A stretch of 64,000 nt of DNA from JAVDCA01 sp963819385 (GTDB lineage: Bacteria > Pseudomonadota > Alphaproteobacteria > Rhizobiales > Xanthobacteraceae). Shown here piece by piece: positions 25,799 to 34,794 of this stretch. The first letter of the stretch is position 1; each line of letters begins with the position of its first letter. The position numbers and the translations under genes are program-made. Location of the stretch: assembly GCA_963819385.1 (NCBI GenBank), contig CAWFVV010000001.1, forward strand, positions 248,001 to 312,000, given 5' to 3'. A model generated the notes under the pieces. It did no database searches. It had not been told where the DNA came from and saw nothing but the letters and a program-made list of their open reading frames with translations.

Positions 25799-27016
25799 CT
25801 ACTTCTTCCCCGTGTACACGATGCGCCAGATGGTGCCGCCGGTGTCATCGGCGACGAGCAGCGCGCCGTCCTTGGCGACCGCGAGCGCGGCGGGGCGGCC
25901 CCACACCTCGGCGCGATGCAGGCCGCCGACCCAGAAGCCGGTCGCGAAGTTCTCGTACGCGCCTTCCGGCCGGCCGTTGCGGAACGGTACGCGCACGATC
26001 TTGTAGCCGGTTGCCTGCGCGCGATTCCATGAGCCGTGCAGCGCAACGAACGCGCTGCCGCGATACTGCGCCGGGAACTGATCGGCGGTGTAGAACACGA
26101 GATCGAGCAGCGCCGAATGCGCCTCGAACAGGAGGTCGGGCACGACCGCGGCCTTCACCTTGTCGGGACGCTGTGCACCGAGCCGTGGCTGCGGGTTCGG
26201 CCCGATATAGGCATACGGCCAGCCGTAGAATGCGTCCTGCTCGACGTGGGTGAGATAGTCGGGGACGAGGCGGTCGCCGAGGTCGTCGCGCTCCTGCACG
26301 GCCGCGAACAGGTCGCCGGTGTCGGGATTGAACGCGAGCGCGGTCGGATTGCGCATGCCGGACGCGTATGTCGCCTGGTTCTTGCCGTTCGCATCGAAGC
26401 GCTGGATCGTCGCCTTCACGGCGGGCTCGACCGCGACATTGGCCATCGAGCCGACGCTGACGAACAGCGCGCCGGTCTTGGGATCGATGGCGATACTGCG
26501 GTTCTCGTGGCCATAGGCGGCGCCGAACACGCGGCGTGCCGTGAGCATCCGCTTGGCCCCGTGCTCGGGCACGCTCCAGATGCCTTGCTGGTCGACGACC
26601 AGAAGCTCGTTGTTGCGCCACGCGAGGCCATACGGCCGGTCGAAGCCCGTGGCGACGCGCGTGGGCGCGTCGGCGCGGCCGTCGCGGTCATGCAGACGGA
26701 GGATTTGGCCGCTGTCCTGATCGGCGACGATGACGTCGCCGTTCGGTAGCACCAGCAGCCGGCGCGGATTGGACAGACCGGTCGCGAACGGCTGCGCCGT
26801 AAAACCTTCCGGCACGCGTAGTGTCTGGTTGCGGTAGGGCACGACCTGCGACCCGTTGGAAGCGCTCGGGCTAGCGAACGGCGCCGGCAGGTCCTGCGGC
26901 TTCACGCTGAAGCTCTGGCCGACCTGCTGCTCGGGCAGCGACGCCGGATTCTCGCGCGAGCGCTGCGCATCGGCCGATGGCAAGGTGACGGCCGCGAGCG
27001 CACAGGCGAGCGCCAC
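25799..27016 (-). CDS. Sorbosone dehydrogenase-like protein, second copy
   Basis: A 405-residue paralogue of the downstream gene, sharing QDLPAPF, RRLLVLPNGDVIVAD, MRNPTALAFNPDTGDL and the C-terminal WGRPAALAVAKDGALLVADD almost verbatim. It lacks the insert around the downstream protein's PHIVGEQ segment. No ATG fits; GTG 27016, with GAGG 8 bp upstream, gives a short signal (ALACALAAVTLPSADAQ). The frame is open upstream without a start codon, so the true 5' end is uncertain, and an upstream ATG (27105) is in another frame. Confidence 0.8.
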   Translation of the reverse strand: MALACALAAVTLPSADAQRSRENPASLPEQQVGQSFSVKPQDLPAPFASPSASNGSQVVPYRNQTLRVPEGFTAQPFATGLSNPRRLLVLPNGDVIVADQDSGQILRLHDRDGRADAPTRVATGFDRPYGLAWRNNELLVVDQQGIWSVPEHGAKRMLTARRVFGAAYGHENRSIAIDPKTGALFVSVGSMANVAVEPAVKATIQRFDANGKNQATYASGMRNPTALAFNPDTGDLFAAVQERDDLGDRLVPDYLTHVEQDAFYGWPYAYIGPNPQPRLGAQRPDKVKAAVVPDLLFEAHSALLDLVFYTADQFPAQYRGSAFVALHGSWNRAQATGYKIVRVPFRNGRPEGAYENFATGFWVGGLHRAEVWGRPAALAVAKDGALLVADDTGGTIWRIVYTGKK

Positions 27017-27277
27017 GGCGGCGCCTCGGCGCAGGTGGGATCGGGCGCGAGCCGGTATGGACTGGAAGAATCCCTCAACACGGCGGCCTCCGGCAATTGG
27101 CTCATCTTGATCTAGCTGATGACGATCTGGCTTATGTGCATCGCGGTGCCGGCGCAACCGGGCGCCCGCAGTCGCCCGCCGGACCAATCCGGCCCGCGCC
27201 GATCGCTTCCGGATGCCTTGACTTGAGCGCGTCGCGGGAGTGCCATCGGGTTGATCATCGCAAAGGAACGCCGACCC

Positions 27278-28468
27278 ATGCTCAGCCCCGCCAAGCCGAC
27301 GCAACAGGGCGCACCGTTCGACACGGCGCGGCTCGATCGCCTGATGGAGGACGCCGGCATCGACGTGCTGATCGCGACGTCGAAGCACAACGTGCAGTAC
27401 CTCACGGGCGGCCATCGCGCGTTCTTCTTCGACTACATGGACGCGATGGGGCTTTCCCGTTACCTGCCGGTCTTCGTCTATCCCAAGGGAGCGCCCGACA
27501 AGGCCGCGTTCTTCGGGCATCGGCTCGAAGGTTTCCAGACGCAGAACGATCCGCTGTGGGTCGCGGAGGTGCAGGCCAACTCGTCGGGCTCGATCGACGT
27601 GATGCAGAAGGCGATCGCGCATATCCGCAAAGCCGGCGTGCCGGCGCGGCATATCGGCGCCGAGATGGCGTTCCTGCCGGTCGATTCCGGCGCGGCATTG
27701 CGCACCGCATTTGCCGACAGCGAGATGATCGACGCGCTGTTCGTGCTCGAGCGCCTGCGCGCCATGAAGAGCCCGGACGAGCTCGTCAAGCTGAAGATCG
27801 CGTCGGAAGCCGTGATCGAGTCGATGCTGGCGGTGATCGGCAAGCACGGCCCGGGCGCGACCAAGCGCGAGATCACCGAGGCGCTGCGGCGCGAGGAGAC
27901 CAACCGCGGGCTCACCTTCGAGTACTGCCTGATCACGGCCGGCACGAGCCTCAACCGCGCGCCCTCCGAGCAGCGCTGGGAGAAGGGCGATATCCTCTCG
28001 CTCGACTCCGGCGGCAACTATCACGGCTATATCGGCGATCTCTGCCGCATGGCGATCCAGGGCGAGCCGGACGCCGAGCTCGACGATCTGCTCGGCGAGA
28101 TCGAGACGATCCAGCGCGCCGCCATGAAGCCGATCCGGTCGGGCGTGATGGGCGCCGAGGTCTACGCCGCCGCCGATCCGCTGGTGCGCGCGTCGAAGCA
28201 GCACAACCACATGCATTTCCTCGCCCACGGCATGGGCCTCGTGAGCCACGAAGCGCCGCGCCTGACGGCCTCGGGTCCCGTGCCCTACGACGCCTATGAT
28301 GCGACGCGCCCGCTCGAAACCGGCATGGTGGTCTCGGTCGAGACGACGCTCGCCCATCCCAAGCGCGGCTTCATCAAGCTGGAGGATACCGTCGTCGTCA
28401 CCGACCAGGGCTTCGACATCTACGGCGAGGGCGCGCGCGGCTGGAACCGGGGCGGGACCGCCGCGTGA
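27278..28468 (+). CDS. M24 family metallopeptidase (Xaa-Pro aminopeptidase-like)
   Basis: A 396-residue pita-bread-fold protein. An N-terminal creatinase-like domain (residues 1-155) precedes the metallopeptidase domain with the five metal ligands: Asp in SLDSGGNYHGY, Asp in IGDLCRM, His in HGMGLVSHE, Glu in SVETT and Glu in KLEDTVVV. It hydrolyses Xaa-Pro peptides or a creatine-like amide. ATG 27278 is used; a TTG at 27251 is possible. The stop overlaps the next gene's GTG by 4 bp. Confidence 0.9.
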   Translation: MLSPAKPTQQGAPFDTARLDRLMEDAGIDVLIATSKHNVQYLTGGHRAFFFDYMDAMGLSRYLPVFVYPKGAPDKAAFFGHRLEGFQTQNDPLWVAEVQANSSGSIDVMQKAIAHIRKAGVPARHIGAEMAFLPVDSGAALRTAFADSEMIDALFVLERLRAMKSPDELVKLKIASEAVIESMLAVIGKHGPGATKREITEALRREETNRGLTFEYCLITAGTSLNRAPSEQRWEKGDILSLDSGGNYHGYIGDLCRMAIQGEPDAELDDLLGEIETIQRAAMKPIRSGVMGAEVYAAADPLVRASKQHNHMHFLAHGMGLVSHEAPRLTASGPVPYDAYDATRPLETGMVVSVETTLAHPKRGFIKLEDTVVVTDQGFDIYGEGARGWNRGGTAA

Positions 28469-28752
28469 GCGCCTATTGGATCGGCGAGCACAAGGTCACC
28501 GACGAGGCCAAGTTCGCCGAGTACCTGCGCCAGGTCATTCCGATGATCGAGCGCCACGGCGGGCGCTACCTCACGCGCGTCGGCAGCCACGAGGTGCTTG
28601 AGGGTCACTGGCGCCCCGACCGGGTCGTGATCATCGAGTTTCCCGACAAGGCGGCGCTGATGGCGTGGTACCGCTCGCCCGAGTACCAGCCGCTGATCGC
28701 GATGCGCCAGGCGGCGGCGGAGGACATGCTGATCGTCGTCGAGGGGAATTGA
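28465..28752 (+). CDS. DUF1330 protein
   Basis: A 95-residue ferredoxin-like-fold (dimeric alpha/beta barrel) protein of the DUF1330 family. AYWIGEHKVTDEAKFAEYLRQV and VVIIEFPDKAALMAWYRSPEYQPL are signature segments. The GTG start overlaps the M24 stop (GTGA), so the two are translationally coupled. Function unknown; relatives sit in catabolic operons. Confidence 0.88.
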   Translation: MSAYWIGEHKVTDEAKFAEYLRQVIPMIERHGGRYLTRVGSHEVLEGHWRPDRVVIIEFPDKAALMAWYRSPEYQPLIAMRQAAAEDMLIVVEGN

Positions 28753-28789
28753 CGTCCGCGGCCACGCTTCTCGCGTCGGCGCGGCGCTA

Positions 28790-29618
28790 TCACCACCTCG
28801 CCGGCACGGCCGCCGCAACTGCTTCGGTCATCACCTGAAAGCCCACCATCGTGCACGGGCCGAACGAGGTGACGATCGCGACGTCGGTCGCGTCGCGTCC
28901 GCGTGCCATCAGGATGCGGCCGATGCGCGGCGCATTGTGGCGGGCATCGAACGTGTACCAGCGCTCACCGAGGTAGACCTCGAACCAGGCGCTCGAAGTC
29001 CATCGGATTCTCGTCCAGTGGCACGCCGATGTCGCCGAGATACCCCGTGCAGTAGCGCGCCGGAATGTTCATGCAGCGACACAGGGTCACCGCGAGATGC
29101 GCGAAGTCGCGGCACACGCCGTGCCTTTCCGTGTAGGCGTCGAATGCCGTCTTGGTCGGGTTGGCGTGCGCGTAGCCGAACGCGATGCGCTCGTGCACGA
29201 AATCGCAGATCGCCTGCACCAGCGGCCAGCCCTTCGGCATCTTCCCGAACAGCGACCACGCCGTATTCATCAGCCGGTCGGTCTCGCAGTAGCGGCTGCC
29301 GAGCAAGAAAATGAGCGTATCGACCGGGAGGTTCTCGAGCGGGTGCTGCTGCGCATCAGGCGCGATCGCATCCGGCATGCCGTCGTCCTGCGCGACGAAC
29401 TCCGTCGACATGGTCAGCCGGCCGGTGCCGGCGCTGATCACGTGGCAGAAGTTGCCGAAGCTGTCGTGATAGGTGTTGGCGGGGAGCGGCGGATCGAGCC
29501 GGATGCGGTCCAGGCCTTCGAGATCGCCGATCCGCGAGGGATGCACGCTCAGCTGCAGGATCATCGGCGTCGGCTGCGGGCAGTCGTAGGAAATCCGGTA
29601 GCCTGCGTGAATCTTCAT
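28790..29618 (-). pseudogene. Transglutaminase-like protein, frameshifted
   Basis: A transglutaminase-like cysteine protease-fold protein (about 275 residues when corrected). The catalytic cysteine is in RHGVCRDFAHLA (near residue 168). The reading frame from 29618 ends at 28965 after NPMDFERLVRGLPR. In the next frame the expected continuation is present: SAWFEVYLGERWYTFDARHNAPRIG... ending at TGA 28790-28792, with the catalytic His/Asp segment. One extra base near 28994 accounts for it. As written, the product lacks the catalytic His. Confidence 0.82.
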
Positions 29619-29733
29619 CGAGAGCCTCGTCGTGTCGAACGTAGCTCTCCGCTCCGTGCATTTTTCGCGCCAGAAGGCGCGCAGAGCCTCTTGGCAACCC
29701 TCCGGACGACCGCAGGTTCCGGTGGGGCCGCGC

Positions 29734-30417
29734 TCACCTCTCCATCACGGCGCGCCTTGACGCCGACGCGAACTGGCGCCGCCACAGCACCGCGACGACG
29801 GCCGCGGTGGAGATCATCAGCACGTAGGGACCGGCGAACCAGCCCAGATAGCCGAGCGCCAGGAAGAAGCCGCGCTGGCCGCGGTTGAAGTGGCGGCCGG
29901 CGGACTGGAAGAGCTGCGCGGTGCGGCGGATATGTGCCTGCGCCTCCGGCGTCTCTTTATCGTCGGCATGCGGCATCGCGCCGAGCAGGATCGCGACGTA
30001 ATTATAGAGCCGGTACGACCACGCGAACTTGAAGAACGCGTAGGCGAAGATGATGACGAGGCCGATGGTCTTTGCCTCCCACTGCGCGCGCGTGGTCGGG
30101 ATCGCGAGCGGCAGGGAGCCCACGACGGTGAGCACGTCTTCGGTCGAGCGCAGCAGGCTCAGCGTGCCGCCGATGGCGATCAGCGAGGTCGAGGCGAAGA
30201 ACGCGGTGCCGTTCTGCAGCGCCGTCATGATCTGCATGTCGACCATGCGGGCCTCGCGGTGGAGGATACGCCGCACCCAGATCTCGCGGTAATAATCCAT
30301 GTGCGCGCTGAGCCCGTCGCGGCCGCGTGCCGTCCACTCGACCAGGAACGCGTAGGTCAGCCAGGCGCCGACGAAGCAGGCGAGCGCGACGAGATCGACG
30401 GGCGCGAACAGCGTCAT
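29734..30417 (-). CDS. DUF599 membrane protein
   Basis: A 227-residue inner-membrane protein with about four to five helices (near residues 8-28, 68-86, 118-135, 180-205). DUF599 segments are WVRRILHREARMVDMQIMTALQNGTAFFASTSL and FAWSYRLYNY. The family is widespread in proteobacteria and its function is unknown. An SD-like GGAGG precedes ATG 30417. Probably monocistronic. Confidence 0.88.
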   Translation of the reverse strand: MTLFAPVDLVALACFVGAWLTYAFLVEWTARGRDGLSAHMDYYREIWVRRILHREARMVDMQIMTALQNGTAFFASTSLIAIGGTLSLLRSTEDVLTVVGSLPLAIPTTRAQWEAKTIGLVIIFAYAFFKFAWSYRLYNYVAILLGAMPHADDKETPEAQAHIRRTAQLFQSAGRHFNRGQRGFFLALGYLGWFAGPYVLMISTAAVVAVLWRRQFASASRRAVMER

Positions 30418-30550
30418 CTCGGAATACCTCCGGCGACGGCGCGCGGGAATTGAGCCGTTGCCGCAATAATGTCACCGGGGAACCTTTTTGTTTACCAAAA
30501 CTTAACCAATAAAGCGGCTGTCCCAGTCGGACCGCGGGAGTGGCGTCTAC

Positions 30551-30598
30551 AGCGTGATCCCCGAAAAGTGAGTACCGGCTTTCGGAAAGGATCATGCT
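30551..30598. repeat. Palindromic repeat, family D copy 1
   Basis: AGCGTGATCCCCGAAAAGTG then AGTACCGGCTTTCGG and AAAGGATCATGCT. The GATCATGCT end holds the ATG (30594) of the following small frame. Confidence 0.85.
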
Positions 30599-30758
30599 TA
30601 CGCGTCAAGACGGCCGCAGCGTACCGCTGGAGCTGGTCATGTCGATGCGCGACCATCACGTCGAGAAGTCCGAGCCGGGCGATGTATGGCTTTCCCTGTG
30701 GTTCGGTGCCGCGCTGGTTGCCATGGTGGCGTTCTCGTACTGGCTCAACATGGGTTGA
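30594..30758 (+). CDS. Small single-pass membrane protein
   Basis: A 54-residue protein with one C-terminal helix (VWLSLWFGAALVAMVAFSYWL). ATG 30594 lies inside the palindromic repeat; ATG 30639, giving 39 residues (MSMRDHHVEKSEPGD...), has GGAG 8-9 bp upstream and may be the real start. Such a short helix protein is not assignable, but acidic/His cytosolic residues followed by a single helix fit small membrane regulators. Confidence 0.5.
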   Translation: MLTRQDGRSVPLELVMSMRDHHVEKSEPGDVWLSLWFGAALVAMVAFSYWLNMG

Positions 30759-30809
30759 GTAGCGAAAGTAGCGTCGACGTGGCGTCACGTAGCGTCCATT
30801 TCGGGTTCG

Positions 30810-30847
30810 AGTCAGAGTTCAAGGTACAGTCCAAGTCAGCGTTCAAG
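30810..30847. repeat. 14-bp direct repeat
   Basis: AGTCAGAGTTCAAG (30810-30823) and AGTCAGCGTTCAAG (30834-30847) lie 24 bp apart in the gap before the rhodanese gene. Possible paired binding site or remnant; no function assigned. Confidence 0.5.
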
Positions 30848-30958
30848 TAACGTTGCGGGTGGCGTTAGGGTTCGTAAGGCGGCGCGGCCAATGGCTGCGC
30901 CGCTTTTCGTTTGCGCGGCGCGGTGCAAGAATGGCCCGGCTGTCGTCGGGGAATTGCC

Positions 30959-31366
30959 ATGCCGCAGAACATCACGGTCCATGTGGACGCGCTCGTCGCG
31001 GCCGCCGAGCGCGAGATCGAGACGCTTGCGGCCGCCGACGCGATCAAGCTGCACGGCAGCCCGGACGTCGTGTTCGTCGACATCCGCGACCCACGCGAGC
31101 TCACCCGCGAGGGGCGGGTGCCGGGCGCCTTCCATTGCCCGCGCGGCCTGCTCGAGTTCTGGGTCGACCCGCAGAGCCACTACCACAAGCCGGTCTTTGC
31201 CGAGGACAAGCGCTTCGTCTTCTTCTGCGCCGGCGGCCTGCGCTCGGCGCTGGCGACGCAGGCGGTGCAGCGCATGGGCCTGAAGCCGGTCGCGCACATC
31301 GCGGGCGGGTTCGGCGCCTGGAAGGCGGCCGGCGGGCCCGTCGAGGCGCCGGCACCGCGGAAATAG
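30959..31366 (+). CDS. Rhodanese-like sulfurtransferase
   Basis: A 135-residue single-domain rhodanese. Active-site loop CAGGLRS (FVFFCAGGLRSALA), with FVDIRDPRELTREGRVPGA at the start of the fold and HIAGGFGAWKAAGGP at the end. It is the third rhodanese domain in this window besides those at 7741 and 8844. The first ~30 residues form an extra helix typical of this subgroup. A palindromic repeat begins 10 bp after its stop. Confidence 0.88.
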   Translation: MPQNITVHVDALVAAAEREIETLAAADAIKLHGSPDVVFVDIRDPRELTREGRVPGAFHCPRGLLEFWVDPQSHYHKPVFAEDKRFVFFCAGGLRSALATQAVQRMGLKPVAHIAGGFGAWKAAGGPVEAPAPRK

Positions 31367-31375
31367 CGCTACGGA

Positions 31376-31418
31376 GCATTTTCCGGCGAAGTGGTGACCG
31401 GTTCGCCGTTGAAAATGC
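31376..31418. repeat. Palindromic repeat, family D copy 2
   Basis: GCATTTTCCGGCGAAGTGG then TGACCGGTTCGCCG and TTGAAAATGC; complementary arms around an AAGTGG-ACCGG core. Confidence 0.8.
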
Positions 31419-31444
31419 GACCGGAATGAAAGGTGGAGGGGGAG

Positions 31445-32630
31445 GTGGGAGAGGCGCAACCGATCCTGATCGCCGGCGGCGGGCTCGGCGGCCTCTCGGC
31501 CGCGCTCGCGCTCGGCCGCAAGGGATTTTCCGTGCGCGTGCTGGAGCAGGCTGCCGAGTTCGCGCCGATCGGCTACGGCATCCAGCTCGGCCCGAACGTG
31601 TTTCCGATGTTCGCCCGCCTCGGCATCACCGAAGCCGTGATGCACGAGGCAACGATCCCGAAGAACATCCTGATGCTCGATGCGCTCTCCGGCGAGGAAG
31701 TCACCCACGTCCCGACCGGGCCGGTTTTTCGCGCGCGCTTCACGTATCCGTACATCATCATCCATCGAGAAGACATCCACCGCGTGCTGATCGACGCGTG
31801 CGCCGCGGTCCCGACCATCGCGATGGAGGGCGGCGCGGGCGTCACGGGGTTCGCGGAGACCGACGCGGGCGTGCGCGTCACGATGGCGGATGGACGCAGC
31901 GTCGAGGGCGCGGCGCTGATCGGCGCCGACGGGCTGCGCAGCGCGGTGCGGGCGCAGCTCGTGAGCGAGGGCGAGCCGGTGCCGATCGGCTACGTGGCCC
32001 ATCGCACCATCATGCCGATGGAGGAGCTGCCGGCGCGCATCCCGTATCGCGACGAGGTGGTGCTGTGGGGAGGCCCCGGCTTCCACATCGTGCACTATCC
32101 GCTGCGCCACGGCACGCTGTTCAACGTGGTCGCGGTCTTTCGCACCGCGACCTTCGCGGAACGGCTCGACCCGCACGCCTACGCGGCCGAGGTGCGCAAG
32201 ACCTATGCGGGCGCGCATCCCGTGATGAAGGCGCTCACCGACATGATGGACCTCGAACGGCGCTGGATCATCGCGGACCGCGACCCGATCCGGCACTGGG
32301 GCAGGGGGCGCGTCACGCTGCTCGGCGACGCCGCCCATCCGGTGCTGCAGAGCTTCGCGCAGGGCGCCTGCATGGCGATCGAGGACGGCGTGGTGCTCGC
32401 CGAGCTCGTGGCGCAGGCCGACGGCGACCTCGCGGCCGCGTTCGAGCACTATGCCAAGGCACGACTCCTGCGCACCGCGCGCCTTGCGCTGGAGTTCTCG
32501 GGCGATCTGGAGCTTCTATCACGCCGAGGGAGTTGCCCGCGATGTGCGCAATGACACGTGCGCGCGCTGGCAGGATGAGGATGTGTTTCGCTGCCTGGCG
32601 TGGCTTTACGACGGGGTTGAGTTGCCGTAG
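31445..32630 (+). pseudogene. FAD-dependent aromatic monooxygenase, frameshifted
   Basis: A class A flavoprotein hydroxylase like 3-hydroxybenzoate 6-hydroxylase or salicylate hydroxylase. LIAGGGLGGLSAALALGRKG binds FAD, ALIGADGLRSAVR is the DG motif and LLGDAAHPVLQSFAQGACMAIED the GD motif. The main frame ends early at 32554. The family end (WSFYHAEGVARDVRND ... VFRCLAWLYDGVELP) is in the next frame and ends at TAG 32628-32630. One extra T near 32495 explains it. GTG 31445 is preferred, GTG 31433 possible. The stop codon is shared with the adjoining REP. Confidence 0.82.
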
Positions 32631-32721
32631 CCCGGATGGAGGCGCGCAGCGCCGTAATCCGGGGAAACCCTAACCGCGGAAACGCTTTCCCCGCATTTCG
32701 CTTCGCTCCATGCGGGCTACG
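32626..32721. repeat. REP hairpin, family C copy 1
   Basis: CGTAGCCCGGATGGAGGCGC ... ending CATGCGGGCTAC, with internal AATCCGGGG. Its TAG is the stop codon of the monooxygenase frame; its other end lies against the tetR stop. Confidence 0.8.
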
Positions 32722-33334
32722 ACGTTGACTTTCCGCCATGCGCCGCAATCAACGCCTCGCTCATGCGCACAAGGCGTGGCCCAAGCCCATCCGCCCCCAT
32801 GCTCTGCGCGGTGACGCGCGCACCTTCGATCAGCAGCAAAAACTCATCCGCGAGCATCTCCGGGTCCGCGAGTCCCGCGCGCCCGCACAGGCGGATCAGC
32901 TCGGCGCGCTGACGGCGCTTGAACTCCTCGATCACGGCGCGTGCCGGGTGCTCCTTCTCGGGCAGCTCGACCGCCGCGTTGGCGAGCGCGCAGCCGCGCT
33001 CGTTGCAGTCGGCGGCGTGAGCGGCCATCGCCGCCACCCAGGCGCGGATCTGCGCCAGCGGCTCGCCCGGATGCCGGCCCTCGAGCGCGCACCAATAGGT
33101 ATCGGCCTTCCCGGCCTCCTGGCGAAGGTATTCGGCGACCAGCTCGTCCTTCGAGGCGAAGTGCCGGTAGAGCGTCATCTTGTTGGTGCCGGCCGCTTCC
33201 GCGATCGATTCCACGCCGACGGCGCGGATGCCGTGCCGATAGAACAGCTCGCCGGCGGCCGCCAGGATGCGCGCGCGCGGCGGGATTCCTTCAGCTTTGG
33301 AATGGGTTGCGGCCGGATTTGCGGGCGCGTTCAT
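32717..33334 (-). CDS. TetR-family repressor
   Basis: A 205-residue regulator. The N-terminal HTH (residues 20-65) contains ILAAAGELFYRHGIRAVGVESIAEAAGTNKMTLYRHFASKDELV; the C-terminal ligand domain is divergent and has Cys109 and Cys114 (ADCNERGCALANA). It is divergent from an old-yellow-enzyme gene with two copies of a GTTACCG..C.GTACC site between them, so it most likely represses that gene and itself in response to an electrophile, as NemR-type regulators do. Confidence 0.9.
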   Translation of the reverse strand: MNAPANPAATHSKAEGIPPRARILAAAGELFYRHGIRAVGVESIAEAAGTNKMTLYRHFASKDELVAEYLRQEAGKADTYWCALEGRHPGEPLAQIRAWVAAMAAHAADCNERGCALANAAVELPEKEHPARAVIEEFKRRQRAELIRLCGRAGLADPEMLADEFLLLIEGARVTAQSMGADGLGPRLVRMSEALIAAHGGKSTS

Positions 33335-33354
33335 ATTTTCCTCTGAGTTTCCTC

Positions 33355-33408
33355 TTGACAGGGTGTTACCGGTCAGTACCTATATAGTCGATGTTACCGA
33401 TCGGTACC
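33355..33408. promoter_or_regulatory. Double operator between tetR and the OYE gene
   Basis: Two near-palindromic 16-mers, GTTACCGGTCAGTACC (33365-33380) and GTTACCGATCGGTACC (33393-33408), 28 bp apart. A TTGACA -35 (33355-33360) stands just before the first, and a TATATA-like -10 region (33381-33386) lies between them, so a bound repressor would cover the promoter of the OYE gene. This is the layout of a TetR autoregulated divergent promoter. Confidence 0.75.
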
Positions 33409-33464
33409 ATAGCTCGCGGACAAAGTCACGGGCTTCGCCGGTCGCCAACCTGAAGGAGCCACCG

Positions 33465-34577
33465 ATGTCCGCCAGCCCATCCGCCGCAGCCGTCGTCGAT
33501 CGCCAGCCACACCCGGCCGAACAGGTCGATGTCTTCTCGCCCTATCGGCTGGGCGACCTCGCGCTGAAGAACCGCACCGTAATGGCGCCGATGACGCGCA
33601 GCCGCGCGGTCGACGGCAATGTCCCGAACCCGCTCGCTGCGGCCTATTACGCGCAGCGCGCCTCCGCGGGCCTGATCGTGACCGAGGCGACCCAGGTGAG
33701 CCCGCAGGGCGTCGGCTACGTCCGCACGCCCGGCATCCACTCGGAAGCGCAGGTCGGGGGCTGGCGCACGGTCACCGACGCGGTGCACGCCGCGGGCGGA
33801 AAGATTTTTCTGCAGCTCTGGCACGTCGGCCGCATCTCGCATCCCGATTTCCACGGCGGCGCGCTGCCGGTCGCCCCGTCCGCGGTCGCTCCGAACGGCA
33901 CCGTATTCACGGCGCAGGGGCCGAAGCCGATGGTGACACCGCGCGCGCTCGAGCTCGCCGAGCTGCCCGGCATCGTCGCCCAGTTCCGCGCCGGCGCCCA
34001 GAACGCCAAGCGAGCGGGCTTCGACGGCGTCGAGCTCCATGGCGCCAACGGGTACCTGCTCGACCAGTTCACTCGCGATGGCGCCAATCAGCGCACGGAC
34101 GCCTATGGCGGCAGTGTCGAGAACCGCGCCCGCCTGCCGCTTGAGGTGGTCGACGCGGTGGCCGCCGTGTGGGGCCCGGCGCGAGTCGGCTACCGCGTGT
34201 CCCCCAACAGCGCGTTCAACTCGATGAGCGATTCCGACCCGCGGCGCCCGTTTGCGTATCTCGCGGGCGAGCTCGACCGCCGCGGCATCGGCTATCTGCA
34301 CGCGGTCGATCCGGTGGCGGACGGCGACAAGCGCCTCTCGCCAGTGCTGCGGCAAATCTTCTCCGGTACCTACATCGTCAACGGCGGCTTCGACCTCGCG
34401 GCCGCCAAGGCGGCGCTCGCCCGCGGTGCCGACCTCATCGCATTCGGCGTGCCATTCCTTGCCAATCCCGACCTGCCCGAGCGCTATCGCCGCGGCGCCG
34501 CGCTCAACGCGCCCGATCAGGCAACGTTCTACATGGGCGAGGAGCGGGGCTACGTCGACTACCCGGGGCTCGCATGA
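33465..34577 (+). CDS. NADH:flavin oxidoreductase, old yellow enzyme family
   Basis: A 370-residue FMN ene-reductase (NemA/OYE type) reducing alpha,beta-unsaturated carbonyls, nitro esters or N-ethylmaleimide. APMTRSRAVDG begins the barrel, QLWHVGRISHPDF is the FMN/substrate loop, GFDGVELHGANGYLLDQFTRDGANQRTDAYGGSVENR-type segments carry the substrate His/Asn pair and the catalytic Tyr, and IAFGVPFLANPDLPER closes it. ATG 33465 has AAGGAG. It is probably regulated by the divergent TetR protein and its stop overlaps the next small ORF. Confidence 0.92.
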   Translation: MSASPSAAAVVDRQPHPAEQVDVFSPYRLGDLALKNRTVMAPMTRSRAVDGNVPNPLAAAYYAQRASAGLIVTEATQVSPQGVGYVRTPGIHSEAQVGGWRTVTDAVHAAGGKIFLQLWHVGRISHPDFHGGALPVAPSAVAPNGTVFTAQGPKPMVTPRALELAELPGIVAQFRAGAQNAKRAGFDGVELHGANGYLLDQFTRDGANQRTDAYGGSVENRARLPLEVVDAVAAVWGPARVGYRVSPNSAFNSMSDSDPRRPFAYLAGELDRRGIGYLHAVDPVADGDKRLSPVLRQIFSGTYIVNGGFDLAAAKAALARGADLIAFGVPFLANPDLPERYRRGAALNAPDQATFYMGEERGYVDYPGLA

Positions 34578-34768
34578 TGATGCCTGGATGCTTTGGGCAG
34601 CGGGCACGCATCGGCGCCGGCTTCCCCGACATGTCGCTGACGGAAGCGCTCGCTGACCCGCTCATCCGTGCCGTGATGGCGGCCGACCGCGTCGATCCGG
34701 CGCGGCTCGCCGACGAGCTGGCTGAAACCGCGCGGCGGTTCGGCCGTACGATGGACAACGTGGCGTAA
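34574..34768 (+). CDS. Small hypothetical protein coupled to the OYE gene
   Basis: A 64-residue protein overlapping the OYE stop (ATGA). The region MSLTEALADPLIRAVMAADRVDPARLADELAETARRF is helical and resembles short Rhizobiales proteins; ATG 34631 there would give a 45-residue alternative. Function unknown. A strong hairpin follows 27 bp after the stop and probably ends the operon. Confidence 0.55.
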   Translation: MMMPGCFGQRARIGAGFPDMSLTEALADPLIRAVMAADRVDPARLADELAETARRFGRTMDNVA

Positions 34769-34794
34769 TCCCCCCTCGCGCCATGTGTGAGGAG

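Noticed and set aside
25799..28357. 852-codon frame running through 27016
   Set aside because: The upstream part overlaps the M24 gene on the other strand and is its shadow.
30478..30502. GGAAC... as an EcfG promoter upstream of the small membrane protein
   Set aside because: No CGTT-like -10 at 16-17 bp.
32717..33346. Plus-strand frame over the TetR gene
   Set aside because: Shadow of the tetR coding region.
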